Shown here piece after piece: positions 1 through 8,477 of a DNA stretch of 64,000 nucleotides. Position numbers and translations under genes: made by a program. Below the pieces are notes generated by a model. The model did not search any database, was not told the origin of the DNA, and saw nothing but the letters and a program-made list of their open reading frames with translations. Numbering within the stretch: position 1 is the stretch's first letter; every line of letters starts with the position of its first letter. The DNA comes from Pseudomonas beijingensis (lineage in GTDB: Bacteria; Pseudomonadota; Gammaproteobacteria; Pseudomonadales; Pseudomonadaceae): the NCBI RefSeq assembly GCF_030687295.1, contig NZ_CP117425.1:1053501-1117500 (forward strand), read 5' to 3'.

Positions 1-1
1 G

Positions 2-241
2 GACGGACGCGAATACAACATCGCCTGCAGCCAGATCGACATCGGCAACGCCCTCACCGAAATGTCCGTGCGCATGACCAAGGGCGTGCGCCAGGCCAAC
101 GGCAGCATCGCGGTGGAGCCGATGGTGGACGTCAAACACGTGGCCGACGCGGTGCGCTACATCGCTGGCCTGCCGTTGTCGGCCAACGTCTTGAACATGA
201 CCGTCATGGCCACGGCCATGCCATTTGCCGGTCGCGGTTGA
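2..241 (+). CDS. SDR family oxidoreductase, C-terminal part
   Basis: The window opens inside this gene; 79 residues and the TGA stop are visible. The segment begins DGREYNIACSQIDIGNA and continues with MVDVKHVADAVRYIAGLP and a terminal NMTVMATAMPFAGRG, the usual C-terminal pattern of classical short-chain dehydrogenases, where the ACSQIDIG stretch follows the catalytic Tyr-Lys helix. The catalytic residues and the NAD(P)-binding Gly motif lie upstream and cannot be seen, so substrate is unknown. It is followed about 100 bases later by a D-2-hydroxyacid dehydrogenase on the same strand, which may be co-transcribed. Confidence 0.85.
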   Translation, partial: DGREYNIACSQIDIGNALTEMSVRMTKGVRQANGSIAVEPMVDVKHVADAVRYIAGLPLSANVLNMTVMATAMPFAGRG

Positions 242-342
242 GCCTGCGCGGTTCATTTTGAGGACATGCACTCGCCACACTGATTCGAGCACGCCTTGGT
301 TGCGCTTGAATCCGTTTTTTCCTATTTCGTTACGAGGTCTAC

Positions 343-1299
343 ATGAAGCCAGAAGTCTTGCAGCTCAGCCCAATCCTGATCCCCGAAATCAACGCCCGGC
401 TCAACGAACTGTTCACGGTGCGGCGCTATTTCGAACAGGCTGACAAACAAGCCTATCTACAAGAACACGGCGTCAACATTCGCGGTGTGATCACCGGTGG
501 GCATACCGGCATCAGCCAGGCGCTCATGGCACAACTGCCCCAACTGGAAGTGGTCGCGGTCAACGGCGTGGGCACCGATGCGGTGGACCTGGCCTACGCC
601 AGGGATCGCGGAATCCGCGTCACGGCCACCGTCGGCGCGCTGACCGAAGATGTCGCCGACCTGGCAATCGGCCTATTGATTGCCGTGTGCCGGGGGCTGT
701 GCACCGGTGATCGCTACGTGCGCTCCGGCCAATGGCCCCAGAGCCCGACGCCACTGTCTCCGCTGCCATTGGCCCGGCAGGTGTCCGGCATGCGCATCGG
801 CATCGTCGGCATGGGTCGGGTCGGTCGCGCCGTGGCGACGCGCGCCGCCGCGTTCGGGTGTCCGATCAGCTACACCGACCTGCAGCCCATGAGCGACGTG
901 AACCACACCTTTGTCGCCGATCTCAAACAACTGGCCCGCGACAGCGACGCCTTGATCCTCGCGGCGGCCGCCGACAAGGCTGAGGCCATCATCGATGCCG
1001 AGGTACTGCGTGCCTTGGGCCAGGGCGGATATCTTATCAACGTGGCTCGCGGCAAACTGGTCAACGAGGCCGATCTGGTAGCTGCGCTGACCGCCGGGGA
1101 AATCGCCGGTGCGGCTTTGGATGTGTTCGTCGATGAACCGCATGTGCCCGAGGCGTTGTTCGGCAATGAGCAGGTGGTGCTGCAACCGCACCGGGCGAGT
1201 GCGACGTTGCAGACCCGCACGCGGATGGGGGAGATGGTGGTGGCGAGTCTGGTGGATAGTTTTGCTGGGAAGGTGCCGCAGGGGTGTGTGACGGGTTGA
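343..1299 (+). CDS. D-isomer-specific 2-hydroxyacid dehydrogenase
   Basis: A 318-residue cytoplasmic oxidoreductase of the D-2-hydroxyacid dehydrogenase family (glyoxylate/hydroxypyruvate or 2-ketogluconate reductase type), which reduces 2-oxoacids with NAD(P)H. The Rossmann motif GIVGMGRVG lies near residue 150. The catalytic Arg is in NVARGKLVNE, the Glu in DVFVDEPHVPEAL and the His in LQPHRAS, all in the expected order, and the length is normal. The start at 343 follows a purine-poor leader, so translation may be weak or coupled to the upstream SDR. Exact substrate cannot be told from sequence. Confidence 0.9.
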   Translation: MKPEVLQLSPILIPEINARLNELFTVRRYFEQADKQAYLQEHGVNIRGVITGGHTGISQALMAQLPQLEVVAVNGVGTDAVDLAYARDRGIRVTATVGALTEDVADLAIGLLIAVCRGLCTGDRYVRSGQWPQSPTPLSPLPLARQVSGMRIGIVGMGRVGRAVATRAAAFGCPISYTDLQPMSDVNHTFVADLKQLARDSDALILAAAADKAEAIIDAEVLRALGQGGYLINVARGKLVNEADLVAALTAGEIAGAALDVFVDEPHVPEALFGNEQVVLQPHRASATLQTRTRMGEMVVASLVDSFAGKVPQGCVTG

Positions 1300-1306
1300 A
1301 CGGGAG

Positions 1307-1330
1307 CCACTTCAGGGAAGCTTGAAGTGG
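1307..1330 (+). terminator. Hairpin after the hydroxyacid dehydrogenase
   Basis: An 8-base inverted repeat, CCACTTCA then TGAAGTGG with an 8-base loop, lies just past the dehydrogenase stop and before the convergent DUF7079 gene. There is no T-run on either side, so it is at best a weak or factor-assisted terminator. Confidence 0.35.
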
Positions 1331-1343
1331 CGATGCAATCGCG

Positions 1344-1694
1344 TCAGTCATATCCGGGTGGGAGCCGCGTCGCGACCTGGTTCCAACACCTGTCGACCTC
1401 CTTGGCAATGCTGCCGCTGCCTTTCCTGGGCTCGAGCCCATCGCTTGCGATGAGGTGCTCCAGCAACCACTCATCTGTCCATCCCACCCATTCGCCCGCG
1501 ACGGATCTGAGGTTGGCTTCGAGCACCGGGAATACTTCATTCCACAGGATGCTGCGTATTTCACTGGGCGAATAGCCGCTTTCAAGGACGACGCGGGCGA
1601 TGTAATCGTAGGTCAGGTCGTCCATCTCAGTGTCGAGAAAGAGCGATGAAAGGGCTTGCCAGATTTTCAGGCGGGTCGGGTCGGCAGGGTTCAT
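1344..1694 (-). CDS. DUF7079 family protein
   Basis: About 116 residues starting MNPADPTRLKIWQALSS. The pattern WxALSxLFLDTEMDD, then SEIRSILWNEVFPVLEANL and SVAGEWVGWTDEWLLE, matches my recollection of DUF7079, a small soluble family of unknown function. The internal ATG at 1694 is chosen over a longer frame because family similarity begins there; the upstream residues look non-native. It is transcribed away from the HigBA-like pair 155 bases upstream. DUF7079 proteins often appear near toxin/immunity genes, but a role here is inference. Confidence 0.7.
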   Translation of the reverse strand: MNPADPTRLKIWQALSSLFLDTEMDDLTYDYIARVVLESGYSPSEIRSILWNEVFPVLEANLRSVAGEWVGWTDEWLLEHLIASDGLEPRKGSGSIAKEVDRCWNQVATRLPPGYD

Positions 1695-1849
1695 GTTTTT
1701 GTCTCGGGATGTGTAGGTGATAAACCCATTTGGCCCAATGGTGCCGGCCAAATCGCCTGCTTGCACAGTGTGAGTCCCGTTGCCGCCAATAAATTCGAGT
1801 TGTGAAAAAACACAACCAGAGTACCATCGGCTCAAAGACAAGGAAGCCC

Positions 1850-2182
1850 ATGGATATACTCACGCCATCACGTTTTGACGACGCTGCGATTTTGTACCCG
1901 AACGACAAGGCCGGGCTTGAGCGTTGCCTGCGCATTTTGAGGATGGCTCGCCCCAAGGCGTTCGCGGACCTGCAAAAGCTTTTCGGTACGCAGGGTGTCG
2001 ACTTGTTCAAGCCCAGGGTCGCAATGAATTGGGTAGTGATCGACGTAGGCGGCAATAATCTCAGGGTGATAGGTGGCGTCAACTACACCCGGCAGAAGTT
2101 CTACGTCAAACACATCTACACGCATGCCGATTACGACGTTGCCAACGTCTGGTATGCAAGAAACAAAGGGGTAAGACGATGA
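1850..2182 (+). CDS. HigB-type toxin of a type II toxin-antitoxin system
   Basis: A 110-residue protein whose C-terminal half, WVVIDVGGNNLRVIGGVNY then KFYVKHIYTHADYDVANVWY, matches the HigB mRNA-interferase family (RelE-like fold, ribosome-dependent mRNA cleavage). The ATG at 1850 is preferred over one at 1802 because AAGGAA lies 5 bases before it and the N-terminus MDILTPSRFDDA then fits family length. The stop overlaps the next gene by 4 bases (ATGA), the usual toxin-first higBA order. Activity is untested; the conserved fold and coupling make the assignment good. Confidence 0.85.
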   Translation: MDILTPSRFDDAAILYPNDKAGLERCLRILRMARPKAFADLQKLFGTQGVDLFKPRVAMNWVVIDVGGNNLRVIGGVNYTRQKFYVKHIYTHADYDVANVWYARNKGVRR

Positions 2183-2820
2183 GCGCAGCCCGGAACGACT
2201 TTCAAACCGTGATCGCAACGCTTGGCGAGCTATACGCGGTATTGGATCGCCTGCGCGGTGAGTTTGTGCATGGCATCAAGACCTCTGCCGACTATGAGCG
2301 TGCGACGGACTTGCTCGATGAACTCACCGACGGGCGCGAGCTGAGCAAGACCGAGGAGAGAATTCTCGTTGAACTCGAGGATGAAATCCTGGCCTACCAG
2401 CGCGACTCCGATCAGTTTCGCGAATCGAATGCCGCTTTTGAGGCGACCTGCACGCCTGTGCAATTGATCAAGGACCTGATGGAGACACTCGGGCTGACCG
2501 GTTCAGACCTTCCTGAAATCGGTGATAAAACGGCGGTGTCCAAGGTGCTCAATGGCGATCGGCCTATCAGTCACAAGATGGCGTACGCGCTGGCAGAGCG
2601 ATTTGCGATGGAGCCGAGTGCTTTCTTGTCAGCGTCCTCGGCAAAGATGGCGGCTCATATCGAAACTGTTCCTCTTTCCGGCAGTAAAACTTCAGCTCTC
2701 TACCGTTTGCACGAGGGCTCTCTGACCGCATATTCAGTGAAAGAGGTCGGCATCGGTGAGTACAAAACGGTGACTTCGAAGGGCCGCAAAAAGACAACCA
2801 AAGAGCCAGACAAGGAGTAG
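2179..2820 (+). CDS. HigA-type antitoxin with extended C-terminus
   Basis: A 213-residue protein translationally coupled to the HigB-like toxin. Residues 1-90 are an acidic helical region (LLDELTDGRELSKTEERILVELEDEI), typical of HigA-like proteins. An Xre-type helix-turn-helix follows at about 95-150 (LIKDLMETLGLTGSDLPEIGDKTAVSKVLNGDRPIS... read in two parts). Beyond residue 155 there is an extra, basic tail of about 55 residues ending in GRKKTTKEPDKE that I do not recognise; common HigA proteins end soon after the HTH. It would neutralise the toxin and probably autoregulate the operon from the 1695-1849 intergenic region. Confidence 0.8.
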   Translation: MSAARNDFQTVIATLGELYAVLDRLRGEFVHGIKTSADYERATDLLDELTDGRELSKTEERILVELEDEILAYQRDSDQFRESNAAFEATCTPVQLIKDLMETLGLTGSDLPEIGDKTAVSKVLNGDRPISHKMAYALAERFAMEPSAFLSASSAKMAAHIETVPLSGSKTSALYRLHEGSLTAYSVKEVGIGEYKTVTSKGRKKTTKEPDKE

Positions 2821-2836
2821 GGCAATCGTCTGTTGA

Positions 2837-3826
2837 TCAAGGGGCAGAGGCGCTTGTCGATCCGCGGGAATTGAGGATGATCTGCACCGCCATGATCACC
2901 CCAACAAGCACAGTCGCAAGACCTGACGTCTCCAGAAGTGTCGGTAGCCGACCATGAAACCACAAGCCAAGTAGCGTCGCGAACAGCGACTCCAAGGCGA
3001 TCAATTGTCCGGAAAGCACCATGGGCAAACGCCGTGACGCGGCGTTCCAGGCCCAGGCTCCGACAACGGATGACATCAGCGCAATCACCAAACCCCAGAG
3101 ATATAAATCCCCCGCAACGGAAACGCTAAAACCCAGGCTCGGCAGTTTGAGCAGGTCGAGTGCTTGTACCGCTGGTAACAAGCACAAGGTGCCGATCCCG
3201 GCGCCAGCCATCATGAGGCCGGTCCATGCGCCTGAAGCGTGGGGTGGCAGCGCCAGCAAGGCGCGCTGGTTCAACCAACTGAATACGAGCCACAAGACCA
3301 CGGCACCGATTGAAAACAACAAGCCCATCAGCCAAGAGCCCTCGCTTGCAACGGGTTGATGGACAGCGCCGAGATTCGACAGCAGAAGACCCACCGTCAA
3401 GAAAACCAGGGGGATTGCCAGTTTGCGCCACTGGAGGGTTTTGGTTGTGGCGTTGCCCAGCAGTGCCAGCAAGACTGGCACCATCCCAATAAACGCCGGG
3501 GTCAGCACCGGCCCGCCGAAAATGATGCCGGCGGCGATGCAGGCGCTATAGCCGAGGTAGCCGACAACGCCCAGGCTTGCGGCCAGAAGCACCTGATTGC
3601 GGCGCAGCAGCCGCAGCTGGCTCCGATAGAGCAGCACGACACCCAGGCCCAGGGCACCGGCGATCAAGAACCTTACGATCATCAAGTCATAGATCGTGTA
3701 GGCGCCGGTGACGTAAGGCGCAATGAAGTTCAACGCCCAGCTCAGCGTCGCGACCACCGCGAGGGCCAATCCGGTGATGAGGTTTGAGTGGGGCTTCACT
3801 ATCACGCAGGTTCCCCGATGCACCAC
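2837..3826 (-). CDS. DMT superfamily (EamA) transporter
   Basis: A 329-residue inner-membrane protein with about ten hydrophobic helices in two EamA halves (first from TGLALAVVATLSWALNF, second from MGLLFSIGAVVLWLVFSW). DMT/EamA members usually export metabolites or amino acids; substrate is unknown. The start is uncertain: the frame opens at tandem GTG codons near 3826, and another GTG about 27 bases inside would also give a complete transporter. It is convergent with the HigA-type gene, 16 bases apart. Confidence 0.85.
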   Translation of the reverse strand: MVHRGTCVIVKPHSNLITGLALAVVATLSWALNFIAPYVTGAYTIYDLMIVRFLIAGALGLGVVLLYRSQLRLLRRNQVLLAASLGVVGYLGYSACIAAGIIFGGPVLTPAFIGMVPVLLALLGNATTKTLQWRKLAIPLVFLTVGLLLSNLGAVHQPVASEGSWLMGLLFSIGAVVLWLVFSWLNQRALLALPPHASGAWTGLMMAGAGIGTLCLLPAVQALDLLKLPSLGFSVSVAGDLYLWGLVIALMSSVVGAWAWNAASRRLPMVLSGQLIALESLFATLLGLWFHGRLPTLLETSGLATVLVGVIMAVQIILNSRGSTSASAP

Positions 3827-4055
3827 CCATGAACGTCGATTTCATGGGGGAAACCTCGGAGTTTGTTGTCGCTGAGGGTAAGTTGTCGCAAGGTGATGTC
3901 CTTATGCGGTTCAATGGGATTGAGCGCATCCAGTGTAGGCAGTGATGTGATTGAGTGTGCAACTTGGTTTTTCCGACATTCGCTCCGCAAGGCGACGGAT
4001 AATTTCTAATAGGGAAGTTTCCCTGGACGCCATAACGTTAGAAAAGGAATTCACT

Positions 4056-4598
4056 TTGGAACCTATCCCCACCTTCCAAACCAGCCGCCTCATCCTCACC
4101 CCCCTGGAACTGACGGATGCACCAGCGATTCAACGATTATTCCCACACTGGGAAGTGGTTCGCTACCTCGACAGCCGCGTGCCCTGGCCCTACCCGGATG
4201 ATGGCGCGCTGACGTACGTTCGTGACCATGCGCTCCCCGCTGTCGCCGCCGGACGCGAGTGGCACTGGATGATCCGTCTTGCCGAGGAGCCGACACAGCG
4301 CATCGGCAGCATCAGCCTCTACGATCAGCCTGGCAACAACCGGGGTTTCTGGTTGTCGCCGCCATGGCAGGGGAAAGGCTACATGCGTGAAGCGTGCGAG
4401 GCGATCAACGCCTATTGGTTTGAAACCCTGGGGCGCCCCGTCATGCAGGTGCCCAAGGCAGTGGGCAACCTGGCTTCACGTAAAGTTTCGGAACATGAAG
4501 GCATGCGCATGATTGCGACGCAGCAGGGGGACTTCGTTTGTGGGGCGTTGCTTAAGGAAGTCTGGGAAATGACGCGGGAAGATTGGCTTGAGAGATAG
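4056..4598 (+). CDS. GNAT family N-acetyltransferase (TTG start)
   Basis: A 180-residue acetyltransferase of the RimJ/RimL-like branch. FQTSRLILTPLELTDAPAI is the family N-terminus; GFWLSPPWQGKGYMREA is the acetyl-CoA-binding motif A with the Q/RxxGxG/A pattern (QGKGYM); NLASRKVSEHEGM is the usual C-terminal region. A longer ATG frame from 3951 exists, but AAAGGA at 4043-4048 followed by TTG at 4056 places the start exactly where family similarity begins. Acceptor substrate unknown. It is convergent with the first PDZ lipoprotein, only 3 bases apart. Confidence 0.85.
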   Translation: MEPIPTFQTSRLILTPLELTDAPAIQRLFPHWEVVRYLDSRVPWPYPDDGALTYVRDHALPAVAAGREWHWMIRLAEEPTQRIGSISLYDQPGNNRGFWLSPPWQGKGYMREACEAINAYWFETLGRPVMQVPKAVGNLASRKVSEHEGMRMIATQQGDFVCGALLKEVWEMTREDWLER

Positions 4599-4601
4599 CC
4601 A

Positions 4602-5717
4602 TTAGTTACCCGCCAAAGGACGCCACGCGGTGGTCTGTAAATAAGGCCACTGTTTGAGCAGTAGACCGCGCGTTGTTTCTACGCCCTGTAAGGTTTCAGT
4701 GCAATTGACCATCGTGGTAAAGCTGCGAGTGGTCAGCATGAAGCTTTCCGAGCCCAGCGCCTGGCATTGCTCGCTGGCGCCGATGGGTTGGCAGAACATC
4801 GGTTGCATTTTCACGTCGTAGCCTTGGGCCCGAGTGAATGCCTGGAACTCAGGCATGGCAAGACGAGCCGGTGTTCCGCTCAGTGCCGGGCCTTGCCAGA
4901 CGGGGGTGATAAGCCCCCTTGATGGATAGTCGCTCAGCCCCTGGACTTGCCTGGCCTCGAACAGGGCAAAACAGAACGAAGTATTGGTCGCGCTATTGCT
5001 CGCTGGGGATGTAACGGGGGCGGCCAAGGGAAGGCCCGGCGTCGGCGTGACGGCTGCCGCAGGCGCTACCGAGGGTGCCAAGCCCGAGGAGTCGCCTATT
5101 TCCACCAGTACATCGATGGCCGCCCGGTAACGCCATACCTTCAGCGGCGCCGTGAAACCAGGTCGAATACGGCTGGCGACAGCGGTCAGCTCGGCCGGGC
5201 TATTGACCGAGGTCCCGGCAATTTGCAAAACGATATCGCCGGCCAACATGCCTGCTTTTTCAGCGCCACTTCCTGGCACGGGCCCCAAGACCAATACGCC
5301 GCTGACAGCGGCTAAGCCGAATTGCCGAGCCACCGTTGGTGTAACAGGGGTGATGTGCAGGCCCAACACACCCGACTGATTAGACACCGGTACGGGCATT
5401 GCCGCTGACGCTACGGGAGTCGGTTGCACTGTGGCCGCACTGGGCGCAGGAACGCTGTCGGCTGAACAATCGCGCTGTGTGGCGACCTGTTGGATCACGA
5501 GGTTGACAGGGTCGGTCGCCATGTTGGGGTATTTTTCCCAGCCCCGTTTGGTCGCCAGGAACGTTTCACAATCCATGGCGTAGTAGGTCGCCGGGTCTCT
5601 GACCTTGCGCAGGTATTCCGCTGTTTCGGCTCGCTCGGCGGCGCTGTACATGGGGTTGACGCAAGACGCCAGGAGAGGGGAGAGCACCAATGTTGCGGCA
5701 AGGCACTTTGTTGACAT
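4602..5717 (-). CDS. PDZ-domain lipoprotein, paralogue A
   Basis: A 371-residue predicted lipoprotein: a signal peptide ends in the lipobox LLASC (Cys near residue 19), followed by a Cys-containing region (YAMDCETFLATKRGWEKY), a Pro/Ala/Val-rich linker and a PDZ domain (LGLHITPVTPTVARQF, VPGSGAEKAGMLAGDIVLQIAG, about residues 115-205). The C-terminal third has several Cys and no family I recognise. There is no protease domain, so the PDZ probably binds peptides in the envelope. A paralogue with the same layout is transcribed divergently from 5897. Confidence 0.7.
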   Translation of the reverse strand: MSTKCLAATLVLSPLLASCVNPMYSAAERAETAEYLRKVRDPATYYAMDCETFLATKRGWEKYPNMATDPVNLVIQQVATQRDCSADSVPAPSAATVQPTPVASAAMPVPVSNQSGVLGLHITPVTPTVARQFGLAAVSGVLVLGPVPGSGAEKAGMLAGDIVLQIAGTSVNSPAELTAVASRIRPGFTAPLKVWRYRAAIDVLVEIGDSSGLAPSVAPAAAVTPTPGLPLAAPVTSPASNSATNTSFCFALFEARQVQGLSDYPSRGLITPVWQGPALSGTPARLAMPEFQAFTRAQGYDVKMQPMFCQPIGASEQCQALGSESFMLTTRSFTTMVNCTETLQGVETTRGLLLKQWPYLQTTAWRPLAGN

Positions 5718-5896
5718 GGGCTTCTCTGAGGTCGTGGCGTTTAGGCAGGTCCAGGCAAGGTACTATTTGGCCATCATCCTGTCCAACCTGTGATTGAGAC
5801 GAGCGGCATTCGGGCAAACGTGCATTCGATATACAACTTAAAGGCACTTCGCCATTATGTGGCACGATCCTTTCGAACCAATCACTGAGACGCGAA

Positions 5897-7060
5897 ATGT
5901 TTGCTCCTGCCTTCAAATCAAGCACCAGGCTCGCCGTTGCACTTTCGCTCACTGCCTTGGCTGGCTGTGCCTCTGATGGCGGTCTCGGTGAGGCGGCGGT
6001 AGTTGGTGCGATGCTGCTTCCCATGCCGGGTGGCGTCGACACCAGCGTAATGACCAGTGCCGTAGGCCTGGCGGCCGGCGCCTACGTGGTCTCCTCGGTT
6101 GCGACTGCGGACTCTGCCAGCGTCTCTCCCGCGACCTCCACCGTCGCCGCGCCCCAAGGCCTGCCGCCCATTGACCTGCAGAAACTGGTGACCCGGGAAA
6201 CGCCTGACCGGTATCGCTCCAAGTCCTGTGAGTACATCGAAATGTCCCTCAGCGAGGTGCCGATGTACCAGGCGAGCGCTGAGCCGATCATGAAGCAGGT
6301 CGCCACGGCTCGAAAAGAAGCGGCCAGTCAGGTATGGCTTGAAAAGGGTTGCCAGCCGGCCAACTTACCTCGCGGTCGGATCGGCGCCAGCATCGACACC
6401 ATCGATCCGAAGCGGGCCATGGCCCTGTCACTTCCCCCCGCTGGGGTCGTGGTGCTGGCGACCGTTCCGGGGAGCGGTGCGCAGCAGGCCGGGATCTTGC
6501 CTCAAGACGTGATCGTGGCAGTGGACAATGGGCTTATCGCCGACTCAATCGATTTCAGGGTGGCCGTTGCAAAAGCGCCAATTGGTTCGCGGGTGAACCT
6601 GAAGATATGGCGAAACAACGCGTTTAGCATCGTTCCGGTTCTGGTGGGGCCTGGCGGCACTCAAGTCTCGGTGACCCCGACGGTGATGGCGAACGGTGTA
6701 GCGGCTGCGATCCCGGCAGATGCAATGTATTGCACCGCCGTGCTGTCCACCCAGCATACTTACGGTGCTAGCGTCAGCCCGGTCAAATTGATCGCCGGGG
6801 CCGCGAGCGACATGCAACCCTCGCTCAAAAACTACATCGCCAAGGTGAAGCGGGAACAACCTGGCGTTTGGGGGGATTTCAAACTTAACAGCGCCATTTG
6901 TGCACCAGGTGCGGTGGTGTGCATGGCCGAGGCCAAGGGGCCGACCGGCAAGACCCAGAACGCCTTCGAGTTCTGCCACGCGACGCAAGCCAAGGCGGAT
7001 GCTGAGTTGGCCCAGATGCGCCAGGGCGATCCGAAAGCGGTGCTTGTTGATTGGCCTTGA
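5897..7060 (+). CDS. PDZ-domain lipoprotein, paralogue B
   Basis: A 387-residue predicted lipoprotein with lipobox LTALAGC, a Gly/Ala-rich hydrophobic segment at about 30-75, a Cys segment (YRSKSCEYIEMSLSEVPMY), a PDZ domain (IGASIDTIDPKRAMALSL, VPGSGAQQAGILPQDVIVAVDNG, about 155-250) and a C-terminal region with VKREQPGVWGDFKLNSAICAPGA. Layout and PDZ sequence match the divergent 4602-5717 gene, so the two look like duplicates that now face away from a shared 179-base promoter region. Function unknown; envelope location inferred from the lipobox. Confidence 0.7.
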   Translation: MFAPAFKSSTRLAVALSLTALAGCASDGGLGEAAVVGAMLLPMPGGVDTSVMTSAVGLAAGAYVVSSVATADSASVSPATSTVAAPQGLPPIDLQKLVTRETPDRYRSKSCEYIEMSLSEVPMYQASAEPIMKQVATARKEAASQVWLEKGCQPANLPRGRIGASIDTIDPKRAMALSLPPAGVVVLATVPGSGAQQAGILPQDVIVAVDNGLIADSIDFRVAVAKAPIGSRVNLKIWRNNAFSIVPVLVGPGGTQVSVTPTVMANGVAAAIPADAMYCTAVLSTQHTYGASVSPVKLIAGAASDMQPSLKNYIAKVKREQPGVWGDFKLNSAICAPGAVVCMAEAKGPTGKTQNAFEFCHATQAKADAELAQMRQGDPKAVLVDWP

Positions 7061-7083
7061 TGGGGACGCTGTTGGTGCATTTC

Positions 7084-7425
7084 TTAAGGAGGTGGGTAAT
7101 CAGGAGTACCAGTCACCGGCGATTGGCGTCCAAATCCGTTAACGACGATGTACAACAGCGGACCGATTGATACGAAGATGGCCGTGATCAGGAGGTAAGG
7201 CAGCAGCGATGTGAACGACCTGCCTTTCGAACGTGCGTCCCGGTACATCCAGATGCACGCCATGCAAGCGAGCAGATAAAGGTCGATGACGACCTGCGCG
7301 GTGTCTGGGCGGGACATGAGCCCGAGACCGAATGCCAGGAGCGATTGTTCGGCGAAAAACAAAGTGCCCACCGTGTACACGGAAAAAAGCAGCAACGTGA
7401 CAAGTGCGATGTAAGGTTTTTTCAC
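7084..7425 (-). CDS. DUF2834 family membrane protein
   Basis: A 113-residue protein with three predicted membrane helices (IALVTLLLFSVYTVGTLFFA, VVIDLYLLACMACIWMYRD, LLPYLLITAIFVSIGPLLYI) and the DARSKG loop typical of DUF2834 proteins. Function is unknown in the family. It is convergent with paralogue B of the PDZ pair and divergent from the Xre/MmyB regulator. Confidence 0.75.
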   Translation of the reverse strand: MKKPYIALVTLLLFSVYTVGTLFFAEQSLLAFGLGLMSRPDTAQVVIDLYLLACMACIWMYRDARSKGRSFTSLLPYLLITAIFVSIGPLLYIVVNGFGRQSPVTGTPDYPPP

Positions 7426-7482
7426 TGTGCTTCCTCGGACAAGTGCATTGATCAGTGGAAATAGGCTAGTGATTTAATCGTC

Positions 7483-8355
7483 ATGGTTTCAATGACCTCT
7501 GAGGTCATCGACGCCGCTCACCCGCAATGCCAGAGTCAACGGATGACCAGTCGACCTTTCTCTCGAACAACGCCACCCACCTCAGCTGGAGCGCAACTGC
7601 GTCACTTGCGTCAACAGGCCGGACTGAGTCAGCTGGACTGTGCACTGATCACAGGGCTATCTCAGCGTCACCTTAGTTGCATTGAGACGGGACGCGCCAA
7701 GCCAAGCCCCGGCACTCTGCATAACTTGTTGACTGCCCTGGATGTGCCTTTGGAGCGATGCAATGACATCTTTCTAGCCAGTGGTTACGCCCCTCGCTAC
7801 GAAACGACGCCGCTCACGTCGTCGTCAATGGAAGTGGTACGTGATGCCATTGATCATGTACTTCACGCCAACAACCCCGCTCCTGCGATTGTTCTGGGTG
7901 CCCAATGGGACATCCTTGCCGCCAACACCAGCGCGGGTGTTCTGTTCGATCTGGTTGGGCTTGCCAGAGAGGCGGCAGAGGGGCTCAACCTCTTGGTGAC
8001 ATTGCTGCAACCCGGTGGCTTGGGTGACCATTTGAGCAACGCCGAGGAAATAAGATTAGTGGCCTGGCAACGAGCATCCCGGGAAGCCTTGAACAATCCC
8101 GCGTTGGCTGAGATTCTGAAGTGCCTGCCGGCCCCGTACAGCGCTGCGGCGCTGGTTAACGAGCTGCCTCCGCTATTGCTGACGCGAGTCGAGTCTCCCC
8201 TGGGTGAGCTGACGTTCATGTCAACGTTCACAACCTTCGGCATGCCGCTCGACATCACGATGAGCTCATTGCGTATCGAGCATCTGATTCCTGCCGATGC
8301 CAAGACCTGGGAGGTCATGACCAAGGCATATGAGCAAGCGCAACACTCACAATGA
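7483..8355 (+). CDS. Xre-family regulator with MmyB-like ligand domain
   Basis: A 290-residue transcription factor: Xre helix-turn-helix at about 35-90 (LRHLRQQAGLSQLDCALITG then LSQRHLSCIETGRAKPS) and a MmyB-type PAS-like domain at about 115-285 (LGAQWDILAANTSAGVLFD, PLGELTFMSTFTTFG). In this family the C-terminal domain binds a small or fatty-acid-like ligand, and the genes usually control a neighbouring enzyme. The start could be 7483 or an in-frame ATG at 7543; neither has a strong ribosome-binding site. The next gene downstream is a VOC remnant. Confidence 0.8.
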   Translation: MVSMTSEVIDAAHPQCQSQRMTSRPFSRTTPPTSAGAQLRHLRQQAGLSQLDCALITGLSQRHLSCIETGRAKPSPGTLHNLLTALDVPLERCNDIFLASGYAPRYETTPLTSSSMEVVRDAIDHVLHANNPAPAIVLGAQWDILAANTSAGVLFDLVGLAREAAEGLNLLVTLLQPGGLGDHLSNAEEIRLVAWQRASREALNNPALAEILKCLPAPYSAAALVNELPPLLLTRVESPLGELTFMSTFTTFGMPLDITMSSLRIEHLIPADAKTWEVMTKAYEQAQHSQ

Positions 8356-8369
8356 TCAAGGAAGAACAC

Positions 8370-8477
8370 ATGCAACCGTCACCCAATCGAATCATCCTGT
8401 ATGTCCGAGACGTCCAAGCAATCAGCAATTTTTATTACGGTAATTCCGTCTCCAGCAGAGCGTTTGCATGCAACTGA
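8370..8477 (+). pseudogene. N-terminal remnant of a VOC/glyoxalase gene
   Basis: A 35-codon frame beginning MQPSPNRIILYVRDV and continuing QAISNFYYGNSVSS reads exactly like the first beta-strand and helix of a VOC (glyoxalase/bleomycin-resistance) domain, then stops at a TGA inside the next gene. A VOC protein needs at least 110 residues. A ribosome-binding site (AAGGAAGAA) precedes it, so this was a real gene. It appears to have been cut by the event that brought the DapF-like gene into place; the two overlap by 10 bases in different frames. Confidence 0.65.

Noticed and set aside
3802..3990. Minus-strand open frame reading LTLSDNKLRGFPHEIDVHGW
   Set aside because: It looks protein-like but is short, overlaps the DMT transporter start region, has no ribosome-binding site and matches no family I can name; possibly a remnant.
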